This document shows, in pieces, positions 8,165 to 16,394 of a DNA stretch of 34,915 bases (the first letter of the stretch is position 1; each line of letters opens with the position of its first letter). Below the pieces are notes generated by a model. The model was not told the origin of the DNA, ran no database searches, and saw nothing but the letters and a program-made list of their open reading frames with translations. The translations under genes and the position numbers were made by a program. The stretch is from Gemmatimonadales bacterium. Its GTDB lineage: Bacteria; Gemmatimonadota; Gemmatimonadetes; Palauibacterales; Palauibacteraceae. The DNA lies in the NCBI GenBank assembly GCA_009841005.1, contig VXMR01000099.1, positions 1 through 34,915 on the forward strand, read 5' to 3'.

Positions 8165-8989
8165 ATGACACACGATCACGCGGAACGGGGCCGGATACTC
8201 ACGCGGCGCGAAGCTCTCGCCGCCCTCGGCGTGGGCGGCGGGGCGCTGGCCGCCGGCCGGTGGATTCTCGGGACGGGCCCGGAGGTGGCCCTCGCTGCCC
8301 AGGCGGAAGGGATCGCTCGCGCGCTGCCGGCCTGCGTGGCGAAGCCCGAGCAGACGGAAGGACCCTTCTTCGTGGACGCGGGGCTCGAACGGTCGGACAT
8401 CCGGTCTGATCCGTCGACCGGGGCGGTGAGCGAGGGAATCCCGCTGACCCTGAGGTTCAACGTCTCCCGGATCTCCCGGGGCGACTGCTCGGCGCTCGCC
8501 GGCGCGCTGGTCGACCTGTGGCAGTGCGACGCCGACGGCGTCTACTCCGGGGTCGAAGACGAGGGAGCCCCCGCGGCGGCCAGGCACAGGCAGTTCCTGC
8601 GCGGCCACCAGCTCACGGATGACGATGGCGTGGCCCGGTTCACCACGATCTTTCCGGGCTGGTACCGCGAGCGCGCGGTCCACGTGCACTTCAAGGTGCG
8701 CACCGAGGTCGCCGGACAGCCCTACGAGTTCACCTCGCAGCTCTACTTCGACGAGGCGCTCACGGACAAGGTGCACGCACAGGCGCCGTACGCCGCGCGC
8801 GGCCAACGCACGAGGATGAACGCCGACGACCGCATCTTCCGCGACGGTGGCGAGAGCCTCATGGCCCGGGTGAGCGAGGCGGATGACGGATACGCCGCCA
8901 CCTTCGATCTGGGTCTCGATCTCACGGACGCCGAGACCGGCCGGCCCGACGGCGGAGACGGGAGACGCGGGAGGCCTCGGCGGACCTAA
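8165..8989 (+). CDS. Intradiol ring-cleavage dioxygenase, Tat-exported
   Basis: This is a 274-residue non-heme Fe(III) enzyme related to protocatechuate 3,4-dioxygenase and catechol 1,2-dioxygenase. The expected ligands are all present: Tyr127 (DGVYSG), Tyr167 (FPGWYRER), His173 and His175 (VHVHFKV). PEQTEGPFFVD (61-71) is the typical N-terminal block. A Tat-like signal (LTRREALAALGVGGG) precedes it, unusual for classical cytoplasmic catechol enzymes but common among single-chain bacterial relatives. Export would place cleavage of catechol-like compounds outside the cytoplasm. No other ring-degradation gene is nearby, so the substrate is unknown. The stop TAA overlaps a downstream ATG in the sequence TAATG. 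Confidence 0.88.
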   Translation: MTHDHAERGRILTRREALAALGVGGGALAAGRWILGTGPEVALAAQAEGIARALPACVAKPEQTEGPFFVDAGLERSDIRSDPSTGAVSEGIPLTLRFNVSRISRGDCSALAGALVDLWQCDADGVYSGVEDEGAPAAARHRQFLRGHQLTDDDGVARFTTIFPGWYRERAVHVHFKVRTEVAGQPYEFTSQLYFDEALTDKVHAQAPYAARGQRTRMNADDRIFRDGGESLMARVSEADDGYAATFDLGLDLTDAETGRPDGGDGRRGRPRRT

Positions 8990-9012
8990 TGGGCCGAGGA
9001 CCGTCATCCCGG

Positions 9013-9066
9013 AACGCGGGCGGCCCCGCCGGCGGCGGCAACGCGGGCGGCCCCGCCGGCGGCGGC
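9013..9066 (+). repeat. Perfect 27-bp tandem duplication, Gly/Pro-rich
   Basis: Two identical 27-bp units (9013-9039 and 9040-9066) begin AACGCGGGCGGCC and end GGCGGCGGC, followed by a degenerate partial copy starting AACCCGGGCGGC. If translated in frame with the following protein, they encode N-A-G-G-P-A-G-G-G repeats. The stretch lies between the dioxygenase stop and the best start of the next gene. Confidence 0.85.
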
Positions 9067-9120
9067 AACCCGGGCGGCGGGCGCTTGCAGGGCGGGACGC
9101 GGGAATCGACCTTTCGAGGC

Positions 9121-9705
9121 ATGAAGAGCATGAAACCGACCATCAGCGTCATCGGCGGCGGCGCCGCCTTCGCGGTCGCCCTCGTCGCCCTCGGCACCCT
9201 CGTCGCGGGCGAGGCGCGGGCCGGCGGTCCGACCGGCGTCGGGCCGTGGGCGGGCGCGACGCCTCTGTTCGGCGCCTGCCTCCTCACGCCCGAAGTCGTC
9301 CGGCTCTCCGGCACCCAGAGCGCGCCCGGGAGCCGCGGCTCGATGACGCTCACGCAGCCCGGCTCGCCGTTCGAGATCACCGTCGACGAGGGCGGTTTCC
9401 AGACGTTCGACATCGAGATCCAGGTCGAGCAGATGCGCAAGCGGCGCGGGGCCGTCTACGTCGCGTGGGCCGCGAAGCCCGAACTCAACGAGTGGGTGCA
9501 GCTCGGCACGCTCGGCGAGGACAACCGGCTCACGGGGCGGGTCGCCTGGAACCAGTTCCTCATCTTCGTGAGTGAAGAAGCCTCGGCGGACGTCGAGCGC
9601 TGGCAGGGACCGATCATGCTCACCGGCCTTTCGCCCTCCGGCCGGCTCCACACGATGGCCGGGCACGGACCCTTCGAGGCCATGAACTGTCAGCTCTACT
9701 ACTGA
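9121..9705 (+). CDS. Secreted protein with an RskA-like C-terminal domain, function unknown
   Basis: This 194-residue protein is not assigned to a family with certainty. It opens with a good Sec signal (KPTISVIGGGAAFAVALVAL, cleavage probably after GEARA). The mature part is beta-rich: EVVRLSGTQSAPGSRGSMTL, then QTFDIEIQVEQMRKRRGAVYVAWAAKPELNEWVQLGTLGED, with a final Cys-Gln-Leu-Tyr-Tyr. The 'YVAWAAKPELNEWVQLGTL' part resembles the extracytoplasmic domain of RskA-type anti-sigma factors, but there is no anchor or sigma-binding domain. The frame is open back to an ATG at 8989 overlapping the dioxygenase stop; that start would put 44 Gly-rich residues before the signal peptide, so I prefer 9121. 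The oxidase gene follows after 26 bases. Confidence 0.6.
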   Translation: MKSMKPTISVIGGGAAFAVALVALGTLVAGEARAGGPTGVGPWAGATPLFGACLLTPEVVRLSGTQSAPGSRGSMTLTQPGSPFEITVDEGGFQTFDIEIQVEQMRKRRGAVYVAWAAKPELNEWVQLGTLGEDNRLTGRVAWNQFLIFVSEEASADVERWQGPIMLTGLSPSGRLHTMAGHGPFEAMNCQLYY

Positions 9706-9731
9706 GCCCACCCGAACGGCGGTCGAAGACA

Positions 9732-11423
9732 GTGCGCACCCTCGCCGTCGCCGCAGCCCTCCCGGCGTTCATCGGACTGACGGCCGCCCCGGCATCGGGG
9801 CAGGAGCACGCGGGCCACATGATGGCGACGGACAGCATGGGGGCCGTGTGGCGCATGCCGCCGCAGCCGATCCCGATGCCGATGATGCTGCCGGGCCTGA
9901 TGGGCGCGGTCCCCGGAGTGACCCCGTACCTGCCCGACCCCGGCCACGATCCCGCCATGCTCCCGGAGGCGGTCTTCCGCGAGGTCGTGGAGATGGCGGA
10001 CGGCGACACGCTCCGCCTCGAGGCCGGGTTCGTCCGGCGCACGATCGGGACGCGGACCTTCACGATGTACGGCTTCAACGGGCAGTACCCCGGGCCCCTC
10101 ATCCGCGTCCCCCAGGGCGGGGAGATCATCGTCCTGTTCACGAACCACATCGACCTGCCGACGGCCGTCCACTGGCACGGCGTCAGGCTCGAGAACGAGT
10201 TCGACGGCGTCCCCGGCGTCACCCAGGATCCGGTCGAACCCGGCGAGTCCTTCATCTACCGGGTCCATTTCCGGGACGCCGGCCTCTACTGGTACCACCC
10301 CCACCACCGCGAGGACATCCAGCAGGACCTCGGTCTGTACGGGAACATGCTCGTCGACGCGCCCGCGCCCGACTACTACGGCCCCGCGAACGGGGAGGAC
10401 TTCCTCATGCTCGACGACCTGCTCGTCGACGAAGGCGGACTCTTCCCCTGGGGCCGCGAGGCCGCCGTGCAGACGCTCATGGGCCGATTCGGAAACCAGT
10501 TGCTCGTGAACGGCGAGCCGCGCTGGGAGGCGACGGTCCGCCGCGGCGAGGTCCGCCGGCTCTACCTCACGAACGTCGCGAACACGCGCACCTTCAACCT
10601 CGTCCTGGAGGGCGCGGAGATGAAGCTCGTGGGCGCCGACGTGAGCAAGTTCGAGCGCGAGAGCTTCGTCTCCAACGTCGTCCTCGCCCCGGCCCAGCGG
10701 TACATCGTCGACGCGCGTTTCGACGAGCCCGGCACCTACGCGTTCCTCAACCCGATCCAGGCCATCGACCACTTCAACGGCCGCTTCTATCCGCAGACGG
10801 ATACGCTCGGCATCGTCACGGTCCTCGACGAACCGGTGGCCGAGGATCACGGGGACGCGTTCTCCACCCTGCGCGAACACGCGGACGTCATCGAGGACAT
10901 CGACCGCTACCGCGCCGAGTTCGGCCGGCCCGTCGACCACGAACTCGAGCTCACGGTCCGGGTCGGGGACCTCCCCAGCGACATCGTCGCGGTGATGGCG
11001 ATCGACACCCTCTATTTCCCGCCCGTCGAGTGGACCGACGCGATGCCGATGATGAACTTCCTTTCGACGTCGGAGAACCTGACGTGGATCCTGCGCGACA
11101 CCCGGACGGGGAAGGAGAACCGGGACATCGACTGGCGCTTCAAGGTCGGCGACGTGCGGAAGATCCGCATCCACAACCAGCGCCGTTCGTTCCACCCGAT
11201 GCAGCACCCGATCCATATCCACGGCCAGCGCTTCCTCGTGCTCTCGAAGGACGGGATACCGTCGGACAATCTCGCGTGGAAGGACACGGTCGTGATCCCG
11301 GTCGGATCGACGTTCGACATCCTGCTCGAGGCCTCCAACTCTGGCCGATGGATGGCGCACTGCCATATTGCGGAGCACCTGGAGGCCGGCATGTCCATGG
11401 TGTTCACGGTGGACCCCGGCTAG
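9732..11423 (+). CDS. Multicopper oxidase, three-domain laccase/CopA-like
   Basis: This is a 563-residue exported copper oxidase. A short signal peptide (cleavage near ASGQ) is followed by a His/Met-rich stretch (residues 26-57) that could bind extra copper. Copper ligands are complete: HWHG (147-150), YHPHH (His189, His191), HPIHIHG (His492, His495, His497) and HCHIAEHLEAGM (Cys544 for type 1 copper, Met554 axial). The enzyme would oxidise Cu(I), metals or phenols with reduction of O2 to water in the periplasm. The start is GTG with only a weak ribosome site. It is sandwiched between a secreted protein and a secreted LVIVD propeller, suggesting an extracytoplasmic cluster. Confidence 0.92.
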   Translation: MRTLAVAAALPAFIGLTAAPASGQEHAGHMMATDSMGAVWRMPPQPIPMPMMLPGLMGAVPGVTPYLPDPGHDPAMLPEAVFREVVEMADGDTLRLEAGFVRRTIGTRTFTMYGFNGQYPGPLIRVPQGGEIIVLFTNHIDLPTAVHWHGVRLENEFDGVPGVTQDPVEPGESFIYRVHFRDAGLYWYHPHHREDIQQDLGLYGNMLVDAPAPDYYGPANGEDFLMLDDLLVDEGGLFPWGREAAVQTLMGRFGNQLLVNGEPRWEATVRRGEVRRLYLTNVANTRTFNLVLEGAEMKLVGADVSKFERESFVSNVVLAPAQRYIVDARFDEPGTYAFLNPIQAIDHFNGRFYPQTDTLGIVTVLDEPVAEDHGDAFSTLREHADVIEDIDRYRAEFGRPVDHELELTVRVGDLPSDIVAVMAIDTLYFPPVEWTDAMPMMNFLSTSENLTWILRDTRTGKENRDIDWRFKVGDVRKIRIHNQRRSFHPMQHPIHIHGQRFLVLSKDGIPSDNLAWKDTVVIPVGSTFDILLEASNSGRWMAHCHIAEHLEAGMSMVFTVDPG

Positions 11424-11456
11424 CCCGCGGGCTGCCAGCTCTGACTGGAGGAAAGA

Positions 11457-12833
11457 ATGAAGGTTGGAAATCGGACTCTGACACTCGCCGCGGCCACCGT
11501 GCTCGGCGCGGTCGTCGTCGCCCCGGCGGCCCTCGGCGCCCAGGCGATCGATGTCGTGGAGCGCGGCAGCCGGAACATGGAAGTGCTCGGACACGTCCCG
11601 CTCGGCCCGCGGCTCAGCATCGCGGACATGGACATCGAGCAGGAGATGCACCGGCCCTACGCGTACGTGGCGCGCATGCAGTACGGACCGGTCGGTCCGA
11701 AAGGGCTGGACATCGTCTCGATCGAGGACCCGGAGAACCCCGAGGTGCTCTACGAGTGGCGGATCGAGGACCAGGATCTCCACCAGCGCACGGGCGGGAT
11801 GGACGTGAAGCACTTCAAGTGGGGCGACCGCTACTACGTCGTGCAGTCGCTCCAGTTCGGGCAGGGCGGCCCGGACTCCGACATGGGGGCCGTCGTCCTC
11901 GACGTCACGGGACTCCCCGACGCCTCCACGGTGCGGGAGGTGGCCCGCATCAAGGAGCCCGATCTCCCGGGCGGCTTCCACAACATCTTCATCTACAAGC
12001 ACTCGAACATGAACGTGTATCTCGTCGCCACGGTCTCGGGACCGTACGCGGCCGTCTACGACCTCGGCGCGCTCGTCGACGGGCGCGGCGACGCGATGGT
12101 GGCGCAGATCCCGGTCCCGGATCAGGGGATGCAGGGGAATCGCCGGCGGGGATACCACGACTTCTATCTCGGCTATCACCCGGAAACGGGGACGGACCGC
12201 TTCTACGGCGGCGGCACCGGCGGCTACTACATCTACGACGTGACGGACCTCGACAACCCGGAGCTTCTGACGCAGATCGTCGGGGTCTCCGGCATTCGCA
12301 GCGGTCATACGTTCACGCCCACCCCGGATGGCAACTTCGCGATCGCGGAGACGGAGTATCAGTACGCGCCGCTCAGGATCTTCGACCTCCGGCCGGGGCT
12401 GAACGGCGAGGTGCCGGCGATCAACCGTCCGATCGCGGCGTGGACGGCGAACTGGAAGAACCTCGTCCACAACCACGAGGTGCGTTGGCCGCTCGTGTTC
12501 GTGTCCGGCTACCTGGACGGGCTCGTCGTGTTCAACATGATGGACCCGGAGAACCCGATCACGGTGGGCCACTACGACACCTACCTCGGGCCGCCGAACG
12601 TCGATCGGACGCCTGTGTTCAACGGCACGTTCGGGGTCGACATCCGGAACGAGGACGGCCTCATCGTCGTGAGCGACATGACGACGGGTCTATGGACCTT
12701 CAAGATGGAGGGCTTCCAGGGCTGGAACGGCGACGACTGGGGTGTGCCGAACATCTCCAGCGCCCAGGACTGGGACAACGGGCCCGCCGGCGCGGCCGGG
12801 CGCATCACGACGGACCAGCAGCAGGGCGACTGA
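11457..12833 (+). CDS. Secreted LVIVD-repeat beta-propeller protein
   Basis: This is a 458-residue exported protein with a signal peptide ending near AALGAQA. The mature part has repeated blade-like segments such as KGLDIVSIEDPENPEVLYEW, GAVVLDVTGLPDASTV, GYYIYDVTDLDNPELLTQ and GLVVFNMMDPENPITVGHY. These match LVIVD repeats, in which each blade carries a 'hydrophobic-x-V-x-D-x-x-D-P-x-x-P' motif, and form a propeller like selenium-binding-protein relatives. No enzymatic residues can be assigned. GGAGG (11447-11451) lies just before the ATG. It directly follows the multicopper oxidase gene, so the propeller may be its partner or an adhesin-like scaffold; this is inference from position. Confidence 0.83.
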   Translation: MKVGNRTLTLAAATVLGAVVVAPAALGAQAIDVVERGSRNMEVLGHVPLGPRLSIADMDIEQEMHRPYAYVARMQYGPVGPKGLDIVSIEDPENPEVLYEWRIEDQDLHQRTGGMDVKHFKWGDRYYVVQSLQFGQGGPDSDMGAVVLDVTGLPDASTVREVARIKEPDLPGGFHNIFIYKHSNMNVYLVATVSGPYAAVYDLGALVDGRGDAMVAQIPVPDQGMQGNRRRGYHDFYLGYHPETGTDRFYGGGTGGYYIYDVTDLDNPELLTQIVGVSGIRSGHTFTPTPDGNFAIAETEYQYAPLRIFDLRPGLNGEVPAINRPIAAWTANWKNLVHNHEVRWPLVFVSGYLDGLVVFNMMDPENPITVGHYDTYLGPPNVDRTPVFNGTFGVDIRNEDGLIVVSDMTTGLWTFKMEGFQGWNGDDWGVPNISSAQDWDNGPAGAAGRITTDQQQGD

Positions 12834-12843
12834 CGCCCGCGGC

Positions 12844-14634
12844 ATGAGCACCCGGCCACGGCTCCTCGTGGTCGGGAGCCCCTCTCTGGACCTCCTGCAC
12901 TTCGGCGGCCGCTCCGTGCGGTCCGCCGGAGGCGCGGGACTCTACACGGCGCTCGCGGCGCAACGGGTCGGGGCCGAAGTCACGGTCGTCGCGCCGCGGC
13001 CGGATCCCATGCCGGCGGAACTCGAACCGGCGGACCGCCTCCTCGACTGGCGGGGCCCGCCGGTGCCGCCCTCCGCGCTCCCCCACTTCGAGATCGAGTA
13101 CTTCCCCGACGGCCGGACCGTGTATCGCCGAGCGGTTCGCGGTTCCGAGGGGGACATCCGCTACGGCGACATCCCCGACGCGGGACCGGGGGCCTTCGCC
13201 TACGTCGTCCCTCTCCTCGACCCGGAGCTGCAGCTGGGGTTCGCGCGGCGGCTGTCCGCTGCGGGCGTGCGCGTGGGGTGCGGGACGTACGCTCCCGGGA
13301 TCCGTGCGCACCCGGAGGTCGTCAGGCGGGTCGTGGGGGCATCCGACTACTTCTTCTGCAATGCGGAGGAGGCCGGCCTCCTCTTTGGGTCTCTCGACGA
13401 CGTGGGCGTCACGCCGGGGCACGCGGTCTTCGTCACCCGGGGGGCGCGGGGCGCTCGCGTCGTCCTGGGCGACCACTCGATCGACGTCGCCGCCCCGGAG
13501 GTCGAGGAGGTGGATCCGACGGGCGCCGGCGACACCTTCTGCGGGACGGCGCTGGCCCGGCTCGCGGCCGGAGACCACCCCGCCATCGCCGCGCGCGTTG
13601 CGGCGGCCCATGCCGCCCGGACGGTGACGGGCATCGGTCCGGCGCCCCTCCTCTCGGACGGCCCGCCGCCGCGGGCGCCGCGAGATGCCCGGGTCCGCCT
13701 CGACGGGGAACGCGTCCGGCGCGTGGCCGGCGTCATCGCCGCGGCCCCCGAGGCGGCGGCATTCGATTTCATTGGCCCGGATCTTCCCGAACCCGGCAAC
13801 CCGGCGGCGCTCGATTTCTTCTTCGCCGGGACCGTGCAACAGTTCGGTTTCTGGCACGAGCGCGCGGGCCGCTACGAGGAACCCATGATTGCCTCCCTGG
13901 AGGGCCGGTCCCGCAAGGGGAGCGACTACCTGTGGGCCGCCTACCTGCGCTGGACCCGCGAGGCGCCGGACGAACTCACGCCCTCCGGGCAGGCCGCCCT
14001 CGACGACGCAAACTTCGATCATCGTCTGCGGGACGACGGAGGACACAACCCGCTCCCCGCGGGCGCCCTCCATCCGGCGTGCGCGCGGGCCTACGGAGAC
14101 GGCATGCTGGACCTCGGCCTGACCCCGGCGTCGCTCCTGGCCGAAGCCAACGCCGCGGAGCGGCCCCTCGCCCACTTCCTCGCGCGCCTCGATGCGGTCG
14201 GCGGATACCGGGAGGACCCGTGGAGGAAGAAGTCCGCCCTTCTCGCGGCGATCCTCAGCCAGCGCCCGGAGCGATTCCTCCGGCTCGGGGAGGGAAAGCA
14301 CGTGCCGCCGATCGTCGACTACCACTGCCAGCGCAGTTGCCTCCGGCTCGGCGTCGTTGCGGTGACCGACGAGACGCTGGCCTCGAAGCTCGCGAGGCGG
14401 GAGGTTGTGAGCGCGGAAGAGGAGGAGGCCGTGCGCGCCGCCTGTTACGAGGCGGTCGGGGAGATCCGGGAGCTGAGCGGGCGCTCCATGGGGGCGGTGG
14501 ACTGGTTTTTCTTTCAGAACCGGATGCGTTGTCCGGAGATGACGGACCCCGACTGCGCGGCGTGCCCCGCCGACCCGGCGTGCGCGCACCGCACCCGACT
14601 CTTTCAGCCGGTGTATCGTACAGCAGCCTATTGA
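12844..14634 (+). CDS. Fusion: PfkB-like kinase plus queuosine-salvage-like (HhH) domain
   Basis: This 596-residue protein joins two domains. Residues 1-275 are a PfkB-type sugar/nucleoside kinase: SAGGAGLYTALAAQRVGAEV (27-46) is the first signature and DPTGAGDTF (224-232), with catalytic Asp230, the second. Residues about 300-596 resemble queuosine 5'-phosphate glycosidase (Qng1/DUF2419): DFIGPD, LDFFFAGTVQQFGFW (323-337), DPWRKKSALLAAIL (458-471), VDYHCQRSCLRLGVV (491-505) and VDWFFFQNRMRC (552-563). Unlike Qng1, it ends in four cysteines spaced C-x7-C-x2-C-x5-C (563, 571, 574, 580), close to the Fe-S loop of endonuclease III. A kinase making a nucleoside 5'-phosphate for a glycosidase to split is a plausible but untested reading. 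The gene starts 10 bases after the LVIVD stop without a clear ribosome site. Confidence 0.72.
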   Translation: MSTRPRLLVVGSPSLDLLHFGGRSVRSAGGAGLYTALAAQRVGAEVTVVAPRPDPMPAELEPADRLLDWRGPPVPPSALPHFEIEYFPDGRTVYRRAVRGSEGDIRYGDIPDAGPGAFAYVVPLLDPELQLGFARRLSAAGVRVGCGTYAPGIRAHPEVVRRVVGASDYFFCNAEEAGLLFGSLDDVGVTPGHAVFVTRGARGARVVLGDHSIDVAAPEVEEVDPTGAGDTFCGTALARLAAGDHPAIAARVAAAHAARTVTGIGPAPLLSDGPPPRAPRDARVRLDGERVRRVAGVIAAAPEAAAFDFIGPDLPEPGNPAALDFFFAGTVQQFGFWHERAGRYEEPMIASLEGRSRKGSDYLWAAYLRWTREAPDELTPSGQAALDDANFDHRLRDDGGHNPLPAGALHPACARAYGDGMLDLGLTPASLLAEANAAERPLAHFLARLDAVGGYREDPWRKKSALLAAILSQRPERFLRLGEGKHVPPIVDYHCQRSCLRLGVVAVTDETLASKLARREVVSAEEEEAVRAACYEAVGEIRELSGRSMGAVDWFFFQNRMRCPEMTDPDCAACPADPACAHRTRLFQPVYRTAAY

Positions 14635-14647
14635 ACCGGAGAATCTC

Positions 14648-15136
14648 ATGAGAAAGTTCGGAGCGACGTTGCTTCTCGCCGCCGCGATCCTCGTCACGCC
14701 CGCGGCCGTCGCCGCGCAGGATGACGCCGAAGCTGGGGCGGTCGCGGCGGTACAGGCGCTCTTCGACGCCATGGCCGCGCGCGATGGCGATGCGATCCGC
14801 GGCCTGCTGACCGAAGGCGCCATGTTCGTCGCCACGGCGGAGACCGCGGACGGCGTCCAGGTCCGGGAGAGCACGGGCGCCGAGTTCGCCGCGTCCATCG
14901 GCCAGCCGGGGCCCGCCCTGCTCGAACGGCTGTGGGACCCGCACGTAATGATCGAGGGTCCGATCGCCGTCGTATGGACTCCCTACGACTTCCACGTCGA
15001 CGGCGAGTTCAGCCACTGCGGAATCGATGCGGTGAGCCTCGTGCACACGAGCGACGGCTGGAAGATCTCGAGCATCGCCTACACCCGCGAAACGGAAGGC
15101 TGCGAACCGAGCCCGCTGGGTCCGCCCGGCGGCTGA
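14648..15136 (+). CDS. Secreted NTF2-like (DUF4440-type) protein
   Basis: This is a 162-residue protein with a clean signal peptide (cleavage near AVAAQ). The mature chain is one NTF2-like domain: AVAAVQALFDAMAARDGDAIRGLLTEGAMF forms the opening helices, and IAVVWTPYDFHVDGEFSHCGIDAVSLVHTSDGWKISSIAYT the closing sheet. Two cysteines (in FSHCG and ETEGCE) might form a disulphide. Similar proteins are numerous in Gemmatimonadota and Bacteroidota; their role is unknown. GGAG ends seven bases before the ATG, and the gene is 13 bases after the kinase fusion. It ends the plus-strand block, facing the transporter gene tail to tail. Confidence 0.8.
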   Translation: MRKFGATLLLAAAILVTPAAVAAQDDAEAGAVAAVQALFDAMAARDGDAIRGLLTEGAMFVATAETADGVQVRESTGAEFAASIGQPGPALLERLWDPHVMIEGPIAVVWTPYDFHVDGEFSHCGIDAVSLVHTSDGWKISSIAYTRETEGCEPSPLGPPGG

Positions 15137-15137
15137 C

Positions 15138-15168
15138 GCCAGCGGCCGGTCGTACCGGGACGGCTGGC
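15138..15168. terminator. Bidirectional hairpin between convergent genes
   Basis: Two nested stems, outer GCCAGC (15138-15143)/GCTGGC (15163-15168) and inner CCGGT (15146-15150)/ACCGG (15154-15158) around CGT, fill the gap between the two facing stop codons. There is no T tract. Position and strength make transcript end protection or termination likely. Confidence 0.5.
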
Positions 15169-16394
15169 TAGGCGGTCACCATGAGTGCGGTGCCGTACAT
15201 GACCAGCAGGCCGAGGAGGAGGCCGGTGGCGTTGAGGGGGGTGAACAGGCCCTGCGGCCAGCTCTTCCGGATGAGGCGAGTGACCTCGACGATGACCTGC
15301 ACGATGGCTCCGGCGCCGAGGGCGAGGAAGAAGGTCGCCAGCGTCGGCGAGTAGGAGAATCCGCCGGCCCACGCTCCAAGGACGGTCGGCAGTCCGGCGA
15401 TCCCGCCCATGAACGCGAAGTGCCGGAGCGCGGGCCGCCGGTCCGCGACGGGTGCGACGATCGCCAGCCCCTCCGTCGTGTTGTGGAGCGCGAAGCCGAT
15501 GACGAGGAAGCTCCCGAGCGCGATCTCTCCCAGCGAGAAAGCCGCCCCGATCGCGAGTCCCTCGCCGAGGTTGTGCAGCCCGATGCTGATGGCGATCAGG
15601 TACGCCACCGTGAGCCCGCTGCTCACCCCACCCTCGCCCGCACCATCGGAGCCTGCGCCGCGCATGCCGCGTCCGAGGTTCCCGAGGGCCCTCAGACCGA
15701 CGATGGCGCCGATGAAGCCGACGGCGATCAGCCCGGCTGCCTGGAATCCCTCCGCCACGAGCGCCGAAGCCTCGAGCGTGTCCTCAAGCGCATCGACGAC
15801 GAGGAAGGCGAGGAGGCCCACGGTGAGGCTGAGGTAGAAGTGGATCCACTTACGGTCGATCCGGCGCAGGAAGGGATACCACAGCAGGCCGATGACGACG
15901 GGAAGCACGCCCGCGTAGAGGCCGAGGAGACCGAAAGTCGTCAGGTAAAGGGCGTTCGGGCGCGGCGAGAGCGTCGCCACCGCCACCTCGTGGTCGAACG
16001 TGAGGCCGGTGGAGGTCACGAGCCGGATCAGGTGCAGTTCTCCCTCCACCCAGGGGTAGTCCAGTTCCAGCGTCGCCCGGCCGAGGCGCGGCAGCGTCGC
16101 GTCCCCATCGATCTCGAACTGCCAGTAGGCGTCGTCGACGATCACCTGCGCGATGGTGGCCGCCTCGGGGCCTCCATTCACCACGTGCACCCGCATGACG
16201 CCGTTTTCCGGGAAGCTGACGCGCTCGATCGTGAGGTCCTCGACGGGCGGGAACGCGTCTCGGAAGGGAGTCGTGGGATCGGCGCCGAAGAAGAACGCGA
16301 CGAGTCCCGCCAGGAGCGCGAGCGGGAGGAGACCCAGGACCCAGCGCGCCGGACCGCGCGGCCTGGGCCCGGCGCCGGACCGTTCGTCAGACAT
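15168..16394 (-). CDS. ZIP-like metal transporter with N-terminal extracytoplasmic domain
   Basis: This is a 408-residue membrane protein. After one N-terminal helix (about 18-36) comes a soluble beta-rich domain (40-145), then seven or so helices. The ZIP-type metal motifs are HNLGEGLAIG (His274, Asn275, Glu278) and HNTTEGLAI (His304, Asn305, Glu308), the expected pair in transmembrane segments IV and V. It probably moves a divalent metal such as zinc, iron or copper-related cargo. Its ATG overlaps the end of the two-domain oxidase gene by eight bases (ATGTCTGA), so the two are translated together. An in-frame ATG at 16403 or a GTG at 16433 would give slightly longer proteins. Neighbouring MCO and ZIP genes are also known from ammonia-oxidising archaea. 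Confidence 0.8.
   Translation of the reverse strand: MSDERSGAGPRPRGPARWVLGLLPLALLAGLVAFFFGADPTTPFRDAFPPVEDLTIERVSFPENGVMRVHVVNGGPEAATIAQVIVDDAYWQFEIDGDATLPRLGRATLELDYPWVEGELHLIRLVTSTGLTFDHEVAVATLSPRPNALYLTTFGLLGLYAGVLPVVIGLLWYPFLRRIDRKWIHFYLSLTVGLLAFLVVDALEDTLEASALVAEGFQAAGLIAVGFIGAIVGLRALGNLGRGMRGAGSDGAGEGGVSSGLTVAYLIAISIGLHNLGEGLAIGAAFSLGEIALGSFLVIGFALHNTTEGLAIVAPVADRRPALRHFAFMGGIAGLPTVLGAWAGGFSYSPTLATFFLALGAGAIVQVIVEVTRLIRKSWPQGLFTPLNATGLLLGLLVMYGTALMVTA

Noticed and set aside
9699..12847. Very long open frames (over 950 codons) on both strands across the oxidase and propeller genes
   Set aside because: They are Arg/His/Pro- or Val/Arg-rich shadows of the true genes caused by high G+C. 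They show no domain motif, and the real frames carry complete copper sites.
13743..14634. The C-terminal part of the kinase fusion as a second endonuclease III
   Set aside because: The cysteine loop is similar, but the LPGVGxKTA helix-hairpin-helix with catalytic Lys and the downstream Asp motif are absent; the other landmarks fit Qng1 better.
12805..14898. A 697-codon minus-strand frame opposite the kinase fusion
   Set aside because: Its composition is shadow-like, it has no motif, and it spans the coding sequence of two genes with clear signatures.
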